A stretch of 64,000 nt of DNA from Sabethes cyaneus (Eukaryota; Arthropoda; Insecta; Diptera; Culicidae): positions 197,655,939 through 197,719,938 of the forward strand of contig NC_071355.1 in the NCBI RefSeq assembly GCF_943734655.1, read 5' to 3'. A program made the translations under genes and the position numbers. The notes under the pieces are model-generated. The model had not been told where the DNA came from, ran no database searches, and saw only the letters and a program-made list of their open reading frames with translations. How positions within the stretch are numbered: position 1 is the first letter of the stretch; the number at the start of each line of letters is the position of its first letter. Below, piece by piece: positions 23,405-33,765 of this stretch.

Positions 23405-24768
23405 ACATATATATTTGTATAATTTGTATAATTTATTCGTATAATTCATCGGACAATTTGGGTCTAAATGAATACTTAAAAGTTACTTAATTGTTAGTAT
23501 TTACATTGTCAAGTGCATGAATTCGTTGGCGGTAAATGCGTGATGGTTCGTCAAAATTAAAAAGGTCAGCAAAGCAGTTGAATTGTCTGGTCATGGAAGC
23601 GATGGGAGAGTTGGCAGCATATTGCGTTGAATAGGAGTCTTCCTGTAGAATCATTCTGGGTCGTAAAACTCTTGAATCATATACGCCAGTTAAAAGCTTG
23701 CAGACAAACACAGATTGCGAAACCTGTCTACGTCGACTTAGCGTGCTTAAACCCAACAGACGACAACGGTCTTCGTACGGTGTTAAGTTTTGCTGATCCC
23801 TCCACGGAAGATGACGAAGTGCATATCGAACAAATTTTCGCTGTACGTTTTCCAGTTTGGCGGACCAGACAGACTCGTGCGGGTTCCAAACGATGCTCGC
23901 AAATTCCAGCGTTGACGGTACAATAGAGCAATAGAGAGCTTTGAAGCAGATCGGGTCATTGAATTCACCAGCAATCTTAAATATGAACCCAAGATTACGA
24001 TTGGACTTGTCAACGATGGCAGAAATATGAGAGTTCATGGTGAGTTTCTCGTCAAGTAATACTCCAAGGTCCTTCACCTGTTCTATCCTACTCAATTTTG
24101 ATCCGGAAATTTCGTAATCGAACTCTATTGAGCTTCTAGTGCGATGGAAACTGATGACGCAACATTTCTCCACACTAAGTAACAATTGATTCCTTACGCA
24201 CCAGTCACTAAACAAGTCCAGAAGCTTCTGCAACATTCTGCAGTCCTCGATTCTTCTGACTTCAAGATAGATTTTCAGATCATCAGCGAAGAAAAGCCTT
24301 CCACCTTCATTCAGTAGTAACGCTGCATCGTTTATGTAGATACAGAATAGCAATGGTCCCAAATTGCTACCCTGTGGCACACCAGAACCATTTGTAAAGG
24401 CGGCAGACCGGCAGTTGCCAAGTTGTACGAAGAGTTGCCTATCCGTAAGGTAAGTTTCCAACCATCTGCACAATCTTGTGGTACACCCAAGTTTCTCCAG
24501 CTTGCTTAAAAGAATAGTATGATTAACGGTATCAAAAGCGGCTTTCAAATCAGTATAAACTGTATCCACTTGCGCTTTGGCGCTCATACTATTTATGCAG
24601 AACGATGTGAAATTCACCAAATTCGTTTCTACAGATCGCCCGGGAAAGAATCCATGTTGTAGTGTGCTTATATAATGCTGGCAGGCTGCAAATAACGTGT
24701 CTTTCATAACAATCTCGAATATTTTGGATTCAGCACACAAAGTGGTTATTGGTCGCTTGATAACCTAG
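23405..24768 (-). mobile_element. CR1/Jockey-like non-LTR element, 5'-truncated
   Basis: A minus-strand LINE copy carrying the ORF below. Upstream of its first ATG the frame remains homologous (KRPITTLCAESKIFEI), so it is truncated near 24768 rather than starting at a true initiator. After the stop comes an ~80-bp 3' UTR ending in tandem TTATACAAA-type units (23405-23455). A short-period tandem tail instead of poly(A) is usual for CR1-type elements. No duplication could be fixed. Confidence 0.7.
23487..24740 (-). CDS. Non-LTR reverse transcriptase ORF (C-terminal part)
   Basis: 417 residues without a stop. Blocks visible: LQHGFFPGRSVETNLVNFT (28-45), VYTDLKAAFDTVNH (61-74), GVPQGSNLGPLLF (120-132), catalytic FFADDLKIY (150-158), VKDLGVLLDEKL and ASIVWNPHESVW in the thumb region. 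This is the target-primed reverse transcriptase of a LINE. The N-terminal endonuclease is lost through 5' truncation. The intact frame contrasts with the decayed relatives at 12405-12985 and 26359-26700. CR1, Jockey or a related clade: the motifs do not let me choose firmly. Confidence 0.85.
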   Translation of the reverse strand: MCAESKIFEIVMKDTLFAACQHYISTLQHGFFPGRSVETNLVNFTSFCINSMSAKAQVDTVYTDLKAAFDTVNHTILLSKLEKLGCTTRLCRWLETYLTDRQLFVQLGNCRSAAFTNGSGVPQGSNLGPLLFCIYINDAALLLNEGGRLFFADDLKIYLEVRRIEDCRMLQKLLDLFSDWCVRNQLLLSVEKCCVISFHRTRSSIEFDYEISGSKLSRIEQVKDLGVLLDEKLTMNSHISAIVDKSNRNLGFIFKIAGEFNDPICFKALYCSIVPSTLEFASIVWNPHESVWSAKLENVQRKFVRYALRHLPWRDQQNLTPYEDRCRLLGLSTLSRRRQVSQSVFVCKLLTGVYDSRVLRPRMILQEDSYSTQYAANSPIASMTRQFNCFADLFNFDEPSRIYRQRIHALDNVNTNN

Positions 24769-25007
24769 CTTTTTATGAAATAAATTAATATTGTAGTATT
24801 ATCTGTTGAAACTAATTAAATCTAATAAAAACTTTCATTGTTATGGGTTTCGCGATTGACAATCGTCCAAAAACACCTTCTGAAAATGAAGCGCTTTCTT
24901 GGCGTAAGCAAATAAAACGCGATGAAATCGAACCGCAAAAGATTTTATCAAACAAATCGACCTCTCAAGTAACACATGGTGAAGTCAACAAGTAAACCAC
25001 TGTTTAA

Positions 25008-26217
25008 CATTGGCGTAGCTAGGAAATTTCCCTGGAGGGGGCCTAGAGGGTGCCTTCTAAAAATTTTTTGATTACGATGTTGTTACTCTGGCTGTCACCG
25101 ATAGCACAAGGTTTTGTAGGGAAATACCAGGCTGCTTGGTCCGCGCAATTACCAGAAATGTCGGGAGTACAACCTGTCCGCGCATCACATCTTTATTGAT
25201 TTTAAAGCAACACACGATACAGTCGATCCTGGTCTCGATCGATCGTCTATGGCAGATAATGCACGAACACGGTTTTCCAAATAGATTGACGCAACTACAT
25301 TGGAGAGAGTGATGTGTTTCGTGTGCATCTTGGGGATACTTTCCAGTTACCTTGAGACGCAGCGAAAGTTGAGATAAGGTGACGGCTTATTTTGCACGCT
25401 ATTTAACATCGCACTTGAAGGGGTGATTCGACGAAATCGAAATCTAGGGGGAGTGTTCTGAATTTAAATGCGGCCAAGGAAACAAACGCGTGCCTCTCGC
25501 GGACGTTAACTGTTGACGGCAGATGGGTTCGTGTATTTGGGATTGCTGGTGTACACGGACAACAACACTAGAAGCGGATCTAATTGCGCATTTAAGCGGG
25601 AAATTAGGCTTCCTTTGCCCTTCGCAAAACGCTAGACATACGCTACCGTACAAAAAACAGTAGTTCTTTATGGACTGCTTACGGAGGATATACAGGCGCT
25701 TGCCATGTTCGAGCGGAAGGTGGACGATATTTGGCGGAGCACAAACTGAAAGCGGAGAGTAACGGAGACGTATGAATCTTGGGCTACAAGGCTCGTTTTT
25801 TTAGAGATTGCCATCGTCATCTGGCGAAAGTCAGTAGGCTACAGTGGGACGAAAACAATTCTCTTTAACAACTGCACCAGCATCAGGAACAGGAAGGCTC
25901 AACGTGCAAGATGGCTCGATCAGGTCAAAAGTGATTTGCAGCTTCAGAGATTGGGAAATTTGGAACCAGTGGCCCATGATGTAGTTAAATAGAGACGAAC
26001 GCTTGAAATAGCATAAGCCGGGGAGGCTATTAAGCTACTGACGACGACAACTACGCTTTTGCGATGCCTAGTGAAAAAGAAAATATCTACACAGCAGGAA
26101 CATAAACTCTGAGCTTTTTCCCGGTTTCCAATTCCAATGAAGAAAATTTCTGGAGGGGGCCTGTAGAATTCTGGAGGGGGCCTAGTACCCCAGGCACCCC
26201 CTCTAGCTACGCCAATG
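25008..26217. mobile_element. hAT-type element carrying an RTE relic
   Basis: A perfect 8-bp duplication, CTGTTTAA (25000-25007 and 26218-26225), brackets 15-bp inverted ends, CATTGGCGTAGCTAG. Subterminal GGAGGGGGCCTAG blocks occur at both ends. Eight-base duplications with C/T-A...G-type ends are the hAT signature. No transposase is visible; the interior is mostly a decayed RTE reverse transcriptase, so this is a non-autonomous element that acquired a retroelement. Confidence 0.85.
25110..26050 (+). pseudogene. RTE-type reverse transcriptase relic inside the hAT element
   Basis: With several frameshifts and stops this reads through the RTE RT: a YQAAW-like start, LYIDFKATHDTVD (25190s), GDGLFCTLFNIALEGVIRR (25380s), YTDNNTRSG, VVLYGLLTEDIQALAMFERKV and AQRARWLDQVKSDLQLQRLG near 25900, in the same order as the 6996-8216 ORF. 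The catalytic FADD block is missing in the stretch after 25440, where a deletion is likely. Non-functional. Confidence 0.75.
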
Positions 26218-26358
26218 CTGTTTAAGTGAGTGTATAAACAATTAAACTACACTTAAAAAATAGATGGAATCAAGTTGAATGGTTAATTTTTCTTTAACAG
26301 AGTTTCTAAATCAATGTTGATTCATAACTGTGGGTTATCCAGAATTGTGGAGTGACTG

Positions 26359-26700
26359 TACAATGTTCTTTGATATGGTGAATGAACAGTAGCGGCCCAA
26401 GTTGCTACCCTATGGTACACTGGATGCATTAACGAATGGTTCCGATGTGCGTGAATCCAATCGTACACGACGTGTTCGATTACATGATCAATTCTTCTGA
26501 AGGTGTGTAATGTAAGTTGACGTGAACTCCAGCAAGGTGGTGATAACTGAGCGGCCTGGCATAAATCCATGCTGATCCGAAGAAATATAGTTTTGCAAGC
26601 AATGCAAGAATTTCGATAATATATAATGAATTGTTTTATAATTATCTTGAAAAGAATACAACTGTAGTAGCTTCGAAATAAGTGCAAGCACGTCAGTCTA
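26359..26700 (-). pseudogene. Non-LTR RT relic, proximal half
   Basis: The minus strand encodes SSDQHGFMPGRSVITTLLEFT (26580s), an FDRIDHVI-like block and VP*GSNLGPLLF with an in-frame stop, then breaks off at the composite element boundary. Its continuation (the DD block) is at 22110-22281. Related to the 23487-24740 ORF but a separate, older copy. Confidence 0.75.
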
Positions 26701-29700
26701 TTGAGAAGAGCGATGAAAAAATGAAGGGACTGGCAAAATTAAATGTAGTTTTAGAAGGTGCATCATATCATGGTTCCGAGTCAGATCAATTTTTTTGCGT
26801 CCATATAGTTTAATTAAAGCTTATTATTTGCAATCCAGCAAACTTCAACTTTGACTATTTACCACCAGCGGTAGGTATTAGCCGCTGGAACACAAAAAGT
26901 AAACGTATTATGTGAACAATTCGGACTGGTTTTTATATGGTTTATTACAAAAAATACTAAACAAAGACACAATTAACTACTATTGAAAGGATTCGCCGGC
27001 TGCAGAGCACAAGTCTCTGTTATATGATGCTGTTTTGAACAATTTCCCTTGGTGTCGACAATGTTGAAATTGTCGGCTTGATGTCGTATTATCTTTATTT
27101 GTGGATAGTGTGACCTTAAATGTTACGAAATAAATTAATCCATAATTTTTTCATCCGATTGAGTTTTATTATGAATGAAACATATAAAAAAAATACCTAA
27201 TAACTTAATAACCCAGCCTCGCACCCTCATCCATTTGACAGTGAGTCACACTGTCGGGTAACCTCACCCATCTACACAGACAAATTTCCGTGAAAAACTC
27301 CCCACAACAAAAAGATGCAAAGCATAGTTTTGCGAGAAACAGCTTTCCCAACAAGCAACAACAGCAGCCATCCTCGCGCGTGCTGAGGTGGGTAACAAGA
27401 AACGTGAGTGTAGAACTCTTTTTTACTGCCGGCCTGCCTGTTGGTACGGGCGGGGGTAGTACGTAGGTACCACTCTTGATTGTGGCTTAAAGTTTTATCT
27501 CCATTGTTGTTCTCGGGAAAGTGGTTGATTCCGTATCCGTTAGTTTATTTTTTCAACCGCTTAAACAAAGCACGGTTCGGCGCGGCCTTGTTGTCGAGTG
27601 CTCGGGTTTTGCTTTCTTATGCAAAATTTTTCCGCGGGACGGCGGCGGTCGCATAGTCGGGATGGTTATAGTTATGGAAATTATTTTAAACTCGTTCAAT
27701 GTGGAAGTTGGGTTTCTGCTTTACAGTTTGTAAAAAAACTGTGGATAATGCCTGAAGTTGGGCTTTTGGGAAAACCTTTGTTGAAAATTCAGGAGTATTT
27801 GCGAATGTGGCATGGGCCATTTAAATAAATGTGAAAATTAATTGTGTTAAGAACAAAATTAATAAACACAATTACGATACAATAATTATGACCATAAATC
27901 AGAAATGAAAAGATAGATGGATGGACCATGCTGCCCCTGGCCAGTGCTTAGTCCAAACAATTATTGCGGTTTTCATTGATTCAATGCCACGAGTGGATGA
28001 AAATGATTCGATAAAGGAAGGGACCATCTGTGAAGGGCTGGCATGAAGGAGAATCACATTTGGATGAAAGTATAAAATTGAGCCTGGTCTTTTCTTTAGC
28101 CTTCGTTACAGTCGGATCGGACTGAAACAATGCAAAGCATATTTTCGTTTCATAGGATTGAATGAAATGAATAATGATTATAATTATCTTATTCTCTACA
28201 GATGAATTCGTGCCGTCAACAAGGAACCTTTTCGGACAAAGCCAGAGAGAATGGATTAATTTCAACAGCAGTCTGTTATTGGCAGAAATGATTTCGTTTT
28301 CTATTATTGACAAAAATGTCGGAGAAAAACCATAATTTGTTCAAATTAATTAAAATGAAATTCAATATTAAAAAAAAATGAAATTGATTTAAAACCATCC
28401 ACTTGGCAAACTGTTATCTAAATCACACAATCTCCAATGCGGTATTCTCCGTATGCTCATCTGTCCTGGTCTGCCACAGTGATGCATGGAAACTTCAGTC
28501 GGGTTGCTCATTATTCACCTCATCTGTTACCATCATCCGTCTGAAGGATGTTGCGAAGGCCTCAGGCAGTTTTCGTCGCGCCAATTTTTCGCTCCGTTTC
28601 CGGCTGGGTGGAAAAGCTCTTTGTTTGCCACTTGCTCGAAATGTTTTTTTTTTCTGCATACGTTTTTTTACTCTTTATCCGTTCAGTCACCCATATACAT
28701 TACTGGCCTCCAGTGAAATTATCCTAGCTAGACAAGCATGATTCCGATTTCGTTCCAACTCGTATCCATTTTCATGCAGAAAGTTATCCATGTTATTCTG
28801 TAGGCTATCAGTAGTTGATGGGGATGATATTTGTTTCACCCGGTTCCTGCAAAATTAGAGTTACGAAATCTGAGATGAATTACATGCAAGCATATGTGAG
28901 AGATTTGAATATGACAAGCGTTGTCCGAAATCGTGCGCTTGGTAGAAGTATGAATTCTCATTCTACTAGCAGAGTATCTGAATATTAGTAACAATGCTAG
29001 CTGAAATGAGATATACATACAGCCTTCCTTGCTGCTAGAGTCTAATGGATCTGCCGTAACTTTACAAATTCTGTGAAAATAATATAGTTAGATTGAGATC
29101 ATCAGTGTACTGGAAATATGATGAATTTATTATTCTATCAAATATGCAATTAGTCTCCAATTTGCGGGCTTTTTCAGTATCTGCTTCGAGTCCAAAATAG
29201 ACATTGATGAAGTTGGCAATTCTACTACAGATGTTCGTCAAATATAGATATTCACAATATCAATTACGTTAAGCAATAACCGTTAAATGGTACAGATTTT
29301 TAATATAATAGACAAAGGATCAATGTGAAAACTAAACAACTAGTTTCATCAGAAAATCACGTTCTTGCATTATCTACCACAACTCGTTTCGTTTAACTTA
29401 ATCGGACACCGCCTTAAAGCCCACAAACAACTTACAAACAAAGTACTCACAGAACTTGTCTAGTAACTGACGCTGTGCAAACATGTGATGTGCCGTGGAG
29501 CGAACTCACGAAAACCAGCATAGTTATGTCCTCGATGTCGATATCCTTTTTTAAAAATAGGGCAAATGAGGGCATCCAACCACTCACTGTTTTGGCATTT
29601 GTTCTTTGTCCCAGATACTGATAATGATCCGTTAGGTTGCAGTGTACAGTCACTCGCACCCCACTTTTAGAAATTCAGCCCCACTTTTAGAAATTCCATC

Positions 29701-29884
29701 CTTCCCAGCAGCATTAGGCAGCAGTGTTTTTCAGTTCACTGATTGCCGACCCCTCTAAGGTTTACATCATTTTTTGGCACTGAAAAATTCACTAAAATGG
29801 CTTGTAACTTTTTTATTTTTCAATATTTTTTCCCCAATTTTGGGTTTTTTCTGAAAATCATTTCTATTTTCGTAATTTCCTCAG
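26701..29884. other. Unassigned sequence
   Basis: No gene, array or paired termini recognised. Overlapping frames of up to 112 codons near 28403-28741 and 27981-28313 have no motif. Composition is moderately A+T-rich with polyT/polyA tracts. Confidence 0.35.
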
Positions 29885-30190
29885 CTGCAGGTCATATGTC
29901 GCATGGTTCCGGAGTTATTCCGGTGTTCCTTTGGGGACCGCAACATGACATTTTTGGATAATTTTGTCAAATTTTTGAAATATGTTTCAAACATGTGGAT
30001 TTTTGTAATCATATCATCGACTATGGTCATATCAGTTACTTTTCTATTGGTACGAGCCATGGTATTTGCCATCCAAAGGCATTTGACGATATAGCTATTG
30101 ACGACCATATTATGTCTCTCAGAGCCCATATGGCCGATTTCAGGTCCTGGACAAGTTCCTTCGAAATCCGTCCCGTGCTTGGATCCGAGG
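29885..30190. repeat. Second copy of the 22622-23315 repeat family
   Basis: Reverse-complement relationship to 22860-23240: matching blocks include GGTCATATGTCGCATGGTTCCGG-type sequence at the left, GGACCGCAACATGAC, and at the right GTCTCTCAGAG-CCATATGGCC followed by TTCCTTCGAAATCCG and GTGCTTGGATCC. The order is preserved over ~300 bp. Confidence 0.65.
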
Positions 30191-31413
30191 TTTGAAACCG
30201 GCTATGGGGCATCTAAGATACATAAAATGATCGCCAATCGCTAGACGATAAAGACATGATCGATCTGAGATCTAGAGATATTTGGATATTCAGACGTGGA
30301 AAGTGGATGCTACAGATGCTCATTGATGAAGGTTATGTCTTCCAATGCCAGGACGAATGAATTCCGTTCGTGTTTTTGTTTTCCAAGCAATACGAAACCG
30401 TTGTACCGCCATTTTAGTAGACGTGATACTTAAAGGAAGTTCCTGCAATAAGGTCTACTGCACGGAACTCCCTTACTCCGGAATTTGGACAACGAACTTC
30501 CTGAATAGCAGCAAACTTCACTCCGAGTTAGTGTAGCTCTCAAGCAAGCAAGCCAACTTGTGAAGGTTCATTAAGAGTTCGGACTTTCCAGGTACTGAGT
30601 TTTCAATCGTTTCCTTGTCCTTTGCCGTGTTTTATACCGATAGATTCGCTGCGTATTTCCATTTTCGTTGCTTGTGGTATACGAGAATTTCGGTATACTA
30701 CCTTTTCGGGGTCCCGTTACCTCCATCCCCTTTATGCTTCTGCTACCTGAGGTATTGCTTACGGAATATGGTATTTCATAATCAGTCGCTCGCTCCGAGA
30801 CAGACGCTATTGGAGCCGCCCTCACCTGGGAAACAAGTGTTCAAATTCGTACCTCCTAGCTTCACTGCACCAGGTATGGCCATCAATCGTTATCGTTTGA
30901 CATCGTTAAATCTTTGAGGAAGCGGTAGATAGGGTTTTAAGAGGGTCAGAGCTACATTTAATATTCCTTCCAGGTAATTCTCTCCATTTCATACCTAAAC
31001 CAAATGAACGTACACTTGACTATCAATACGATAGCAGCATTGTAGCATCGTAAATACAACAGATAGAGCAAAACTTAATTGAGCAATATCATAGATAAAA
31101 ACTAGTTCTACAAATGTTCCATATACAACTTTTTCAAATTTTGCTTGGATGAGATGTTATTGTCAACTAAATCAAAATTGAATTAAAGCGAACGAATCAT
31201 CCCTGACTACTGGTTAGACTATCTTAATATTGGCCCATTAACGCCAAATCAAATGGAAAAAATATTGACCGCGTAACGCATGGTTCAAAACACCTCCAAT
31301 CAGTGCCGTAGTGTACAGTTGGCCAGACTACTCCCCGCCAACAGCGCTAGCTCTAGGGATATAAAGAGTTGTACGAATTATATCTGACAGTATAATTTAA
31401 AAAAAAAAATAAA
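30191..31413. other. Unassigned sequence
   Basis: No gene recognised. The last bases (31400-31426) resemble 38110-38134, the right-hand direct repeat of the 37-kb array, which identifies them as the left part of the pre-insertion site of the palindromic element. Confidence 0.35.
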
Positions 31414-31426
31414 CTTCAAAGGAATA
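31414..31426. repeat. 13-bp target duplication, left
   Basis: CTTCAAAGGAATA, identical to 37208-37220. The two copies bracket the whole palindromic element. The final AATA is also found at the unit start, so the border may shift by up to four bases. Confidence 0.8.
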
Positions 31427-31587
31427 TTTTTTGAAACGATGGTTCTACAATTGATGAAGGGACGGTAGGGGAAAGAAATGAAAATTTTTTGGTGAAGGAG
31501 GGGGAAGAGCGGAAAAGGAAGGGGGGGGGGGGGGGTATTGGTAGCTATGCTTGACAAGTAGTCATTTTGACTCCTACCTTTTGTCCA

Positions 31588-31708
31588 ATGCTGGAAGGTG
31601 CATGAGTCGAACCAAGCTGTAATCTGAGATTATAACCGGATTCGAACCCACAACACCCTCCAGGGCATGTGGTTCGCTGGTACTTGTACCTTTGAACCAT
31701 AGAGGCGC
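31588..31708 (-). repeat. tRNA-like core, left arm unit 1
   Basis: The minus strand shows an A-box-like TATGGTTCAAAGG and a B box GGTTCGAATCC (31638-31648), i.e. an internal Pol III promoter layout. It is bordered by an 11-bp inverted repeat, CCTTTTGTCCA (31577-31587) and its complement (31709-31719). Confidence 0.6.
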
Positions 31709-32010
31709 TGGACAAAAGGAGACCGCAAAATCCACTTCTCAAGGATAGCTACGCGTGTTGGTTGTGTTATCGACACATATTGTGCCGCTTCCTGCATCAA
31801 TTGCAGATTACCACCGAGCGAGAAGTTTTAATCTAACTACTATTTTACTTTCAGGACGACGGCACTGTGCCGGTCCTTACGACTTGCAAGGTACTGCACG
31901 TGACGCTGTTCGTCCGTCAGCGTATGTTAGCCGCGTTTCTCGGCGCGGGTTTTCGAGGGAAGGCCCCGTTCCTATGTAATAGACTAATCTCAAGATTTTT
32001 TAGTCTTGAC

Positions 32011-32727
32011 TAGGGTTGTTGATATTTTGAAAAAAATATCGATATCGGCAATAACGATATTTTGATCCTCCGCGATATTGTCATCGATATTTAGGCCGGA
32101 TATCGATAGTTATATCGATATTGCAAAAACCCCGAATCTTCAAAACTACGTAATCGCACGAAACAGTGTGGTTTTACTTTTATGATCTTGATGCATTCTA
32201 CGCATGTTTTCGTTGTAATTCAAGGAATAAGTGTGCCGAAGGCATCAAAATCCGTTAAAATGAAATCGCACGTTTACCTAGTAACATTTAACTTTGCATG
32301 CAGCACCTAATCTTTTATTACATTAAACTCGGCATGCACCACATTGATCCCCTCGAACAGACTGACGGGTAAGTAAAAAACCGGGTGAAAAATATCAGCA
32401 AACTGTGATATCCACAAAAAAAATTTCGCTTTGCTAAAAAAATTAAAACGTTGGTTTCTACACAAAATTTAATTGCTGTTTGTGACAAGACAACGGGATA
32501 AAAAATTCTACTCACTCACAGTCGCTTTTGCCTGCGACGATTTTAGGCTGCCAAAAAGTTGTGCAGCGCGTTTTATTACAAACGGTAAGGACAATATCGT
32601 GGCCGACATCGGCCGCAAATATCAAAATATTGATAATATCGGTCATCTCAATATCGGCCTGATATATCAATATTTTAATGGCAGAAAATCGATAATATCA
32701 AATATCGATATAATATCAACAATCCTA
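32011..32727. mobile_element. 717-bp hAT MITE in the left arm
   Basis: Ends TAGGGTTGTTGATATT and, inverted, AATATCAACAATCCTA (one mismatch), flanked by a perfect 8-bp duplication GTCTTGAC (32003-32010, 32728-32735). The empty site is visible in the next unit at about 33340. Subterminal zones are rich in ATATCGATA words at both ends. No transposase is visible in the 717 bp. Confidence 0.9.
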
Positions 32728-32922
32728 GTCTTGACCTTGGAATGAGGTCATACATATATTTAATATTTTTTGAAACGATGGTTCTACAATTGATGAAGGG
32801 ACGGTAGGGGAAAGAAATGAAAATTTTTTGGTGAAGGAGGGGGAAGAGCGGAAAAGGAAGGGGGGGGGGGTATTGGTAGCTATGCTTGACAAGTAGTCAT
32901 TTTGACTCCTACCTTTTGTCCA

Positions 32923-33043
32923 ATGCTGGAAGGTGCATGAGTCGAACCAAGCTGTAATCTGAGATTATAACCGGATTCGAACCCACAACACCCTCCAGGG
33001 CATGTGGTTCGCTGGTACTTGTACCTTTGAACCATAGAGGCGC
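32923..33043 (-). repeat. tRNA-like core, left arm unit 2
   Basis: Identical in layout to 31588-31708: B box inverted at about 32973, bordered by CCTTTTGTCCA and its complement. Confidence 0.6.
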
Positions 33044-33701
33044 TGGACAAAAGGAGACCGCAAAATCCACTTCTCAAGGATAGCTACGCGTGTTGGTTGT
33101 GTTATCGACACATATTGTGCCGCTTCCTGCATCAATTGCAGATTACCACCGAGCGAGAAGTTTTAATCTAACTACTATTTTACTTTCAGGACGACGGCAC
33201 TGTGCCGGTCCTTACGACTTGCAAGGTACTGCACGTGACGCTGTTCGTCCGTCAGCGTATGTTAGCCGCGTTTCTCGGCGCGGGTTTTCGAGGGAAGGCC
33301 CCGTTCCTATGTAATAGACTAATCTCAAGATTTTTTAGTCTTGACCTTGGAATGAGGTCATACATATATTTAATATTTTTTGAAACGATGGTTCTACAAT
33401 TGATGAAGGGACGGTAGGGGAAAGAAATGAAAATTTTTTGGTGAAGGAGGGGGAAGAGCGGAAAAGGAAGGGGGGGGGGGGGTATTGGTAGCTATGCTTG
33501 ACAAGTAGTCATTTTGACTCCTACCTTTTGTCCAATGCTGGAAGGTGCATGAGTCGAACCAAGCTGTAATCTGAGATTATAACCGGATTCCAATACCCCC
33601 CCCCCCCTTCCTTTTCCGCTCTTCCCCCTCCTTCACCAAAAAATTTTCATTTCTTTCCCCTACCGTCCCTTCATCAATTGTAGAACCATCGTTTCAAAAA
33701 A

Positions 33702-33723
33702 TCTATACCTATAAAGAAGGATT

Positions 33724-33765
<42 letters not shown>

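Larger units (their letters stand above)
22284..26358. mobile_element. 4-kb TA-flanked TIR composite, heavily nested
   Basis: The left end, CTCCACAGTTATGGATCAAC (22284), mirrors the right end, which on the minus strand reads CAGTCACTCCACAATTCTGG then a second CCCACAGTTATGAATCAAC. TA lies at both outer borders (22282-22283, 26359-26360). The CCACARTTATGGATYAA word recurs internally (22478, 22506, 23369, 23391, 26318). The end type and TA target suggest Tc1/mariner affinity. Taking it out would bring the two halves of one RT relic together. Inside lie a foldback repeat (22622-23315), a non-LTR element (23405-24768) and a hAT element (25008-26217). Confidence 0.6.

Noticed and set aside
31588..31708. 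Functional tRNA gene
   Set aside because: Box motifs are present but a complete cloverleaf with acceptor stem is not evident; repeated inside a mobile unit, so a tRNA-derived core is the safer reading.
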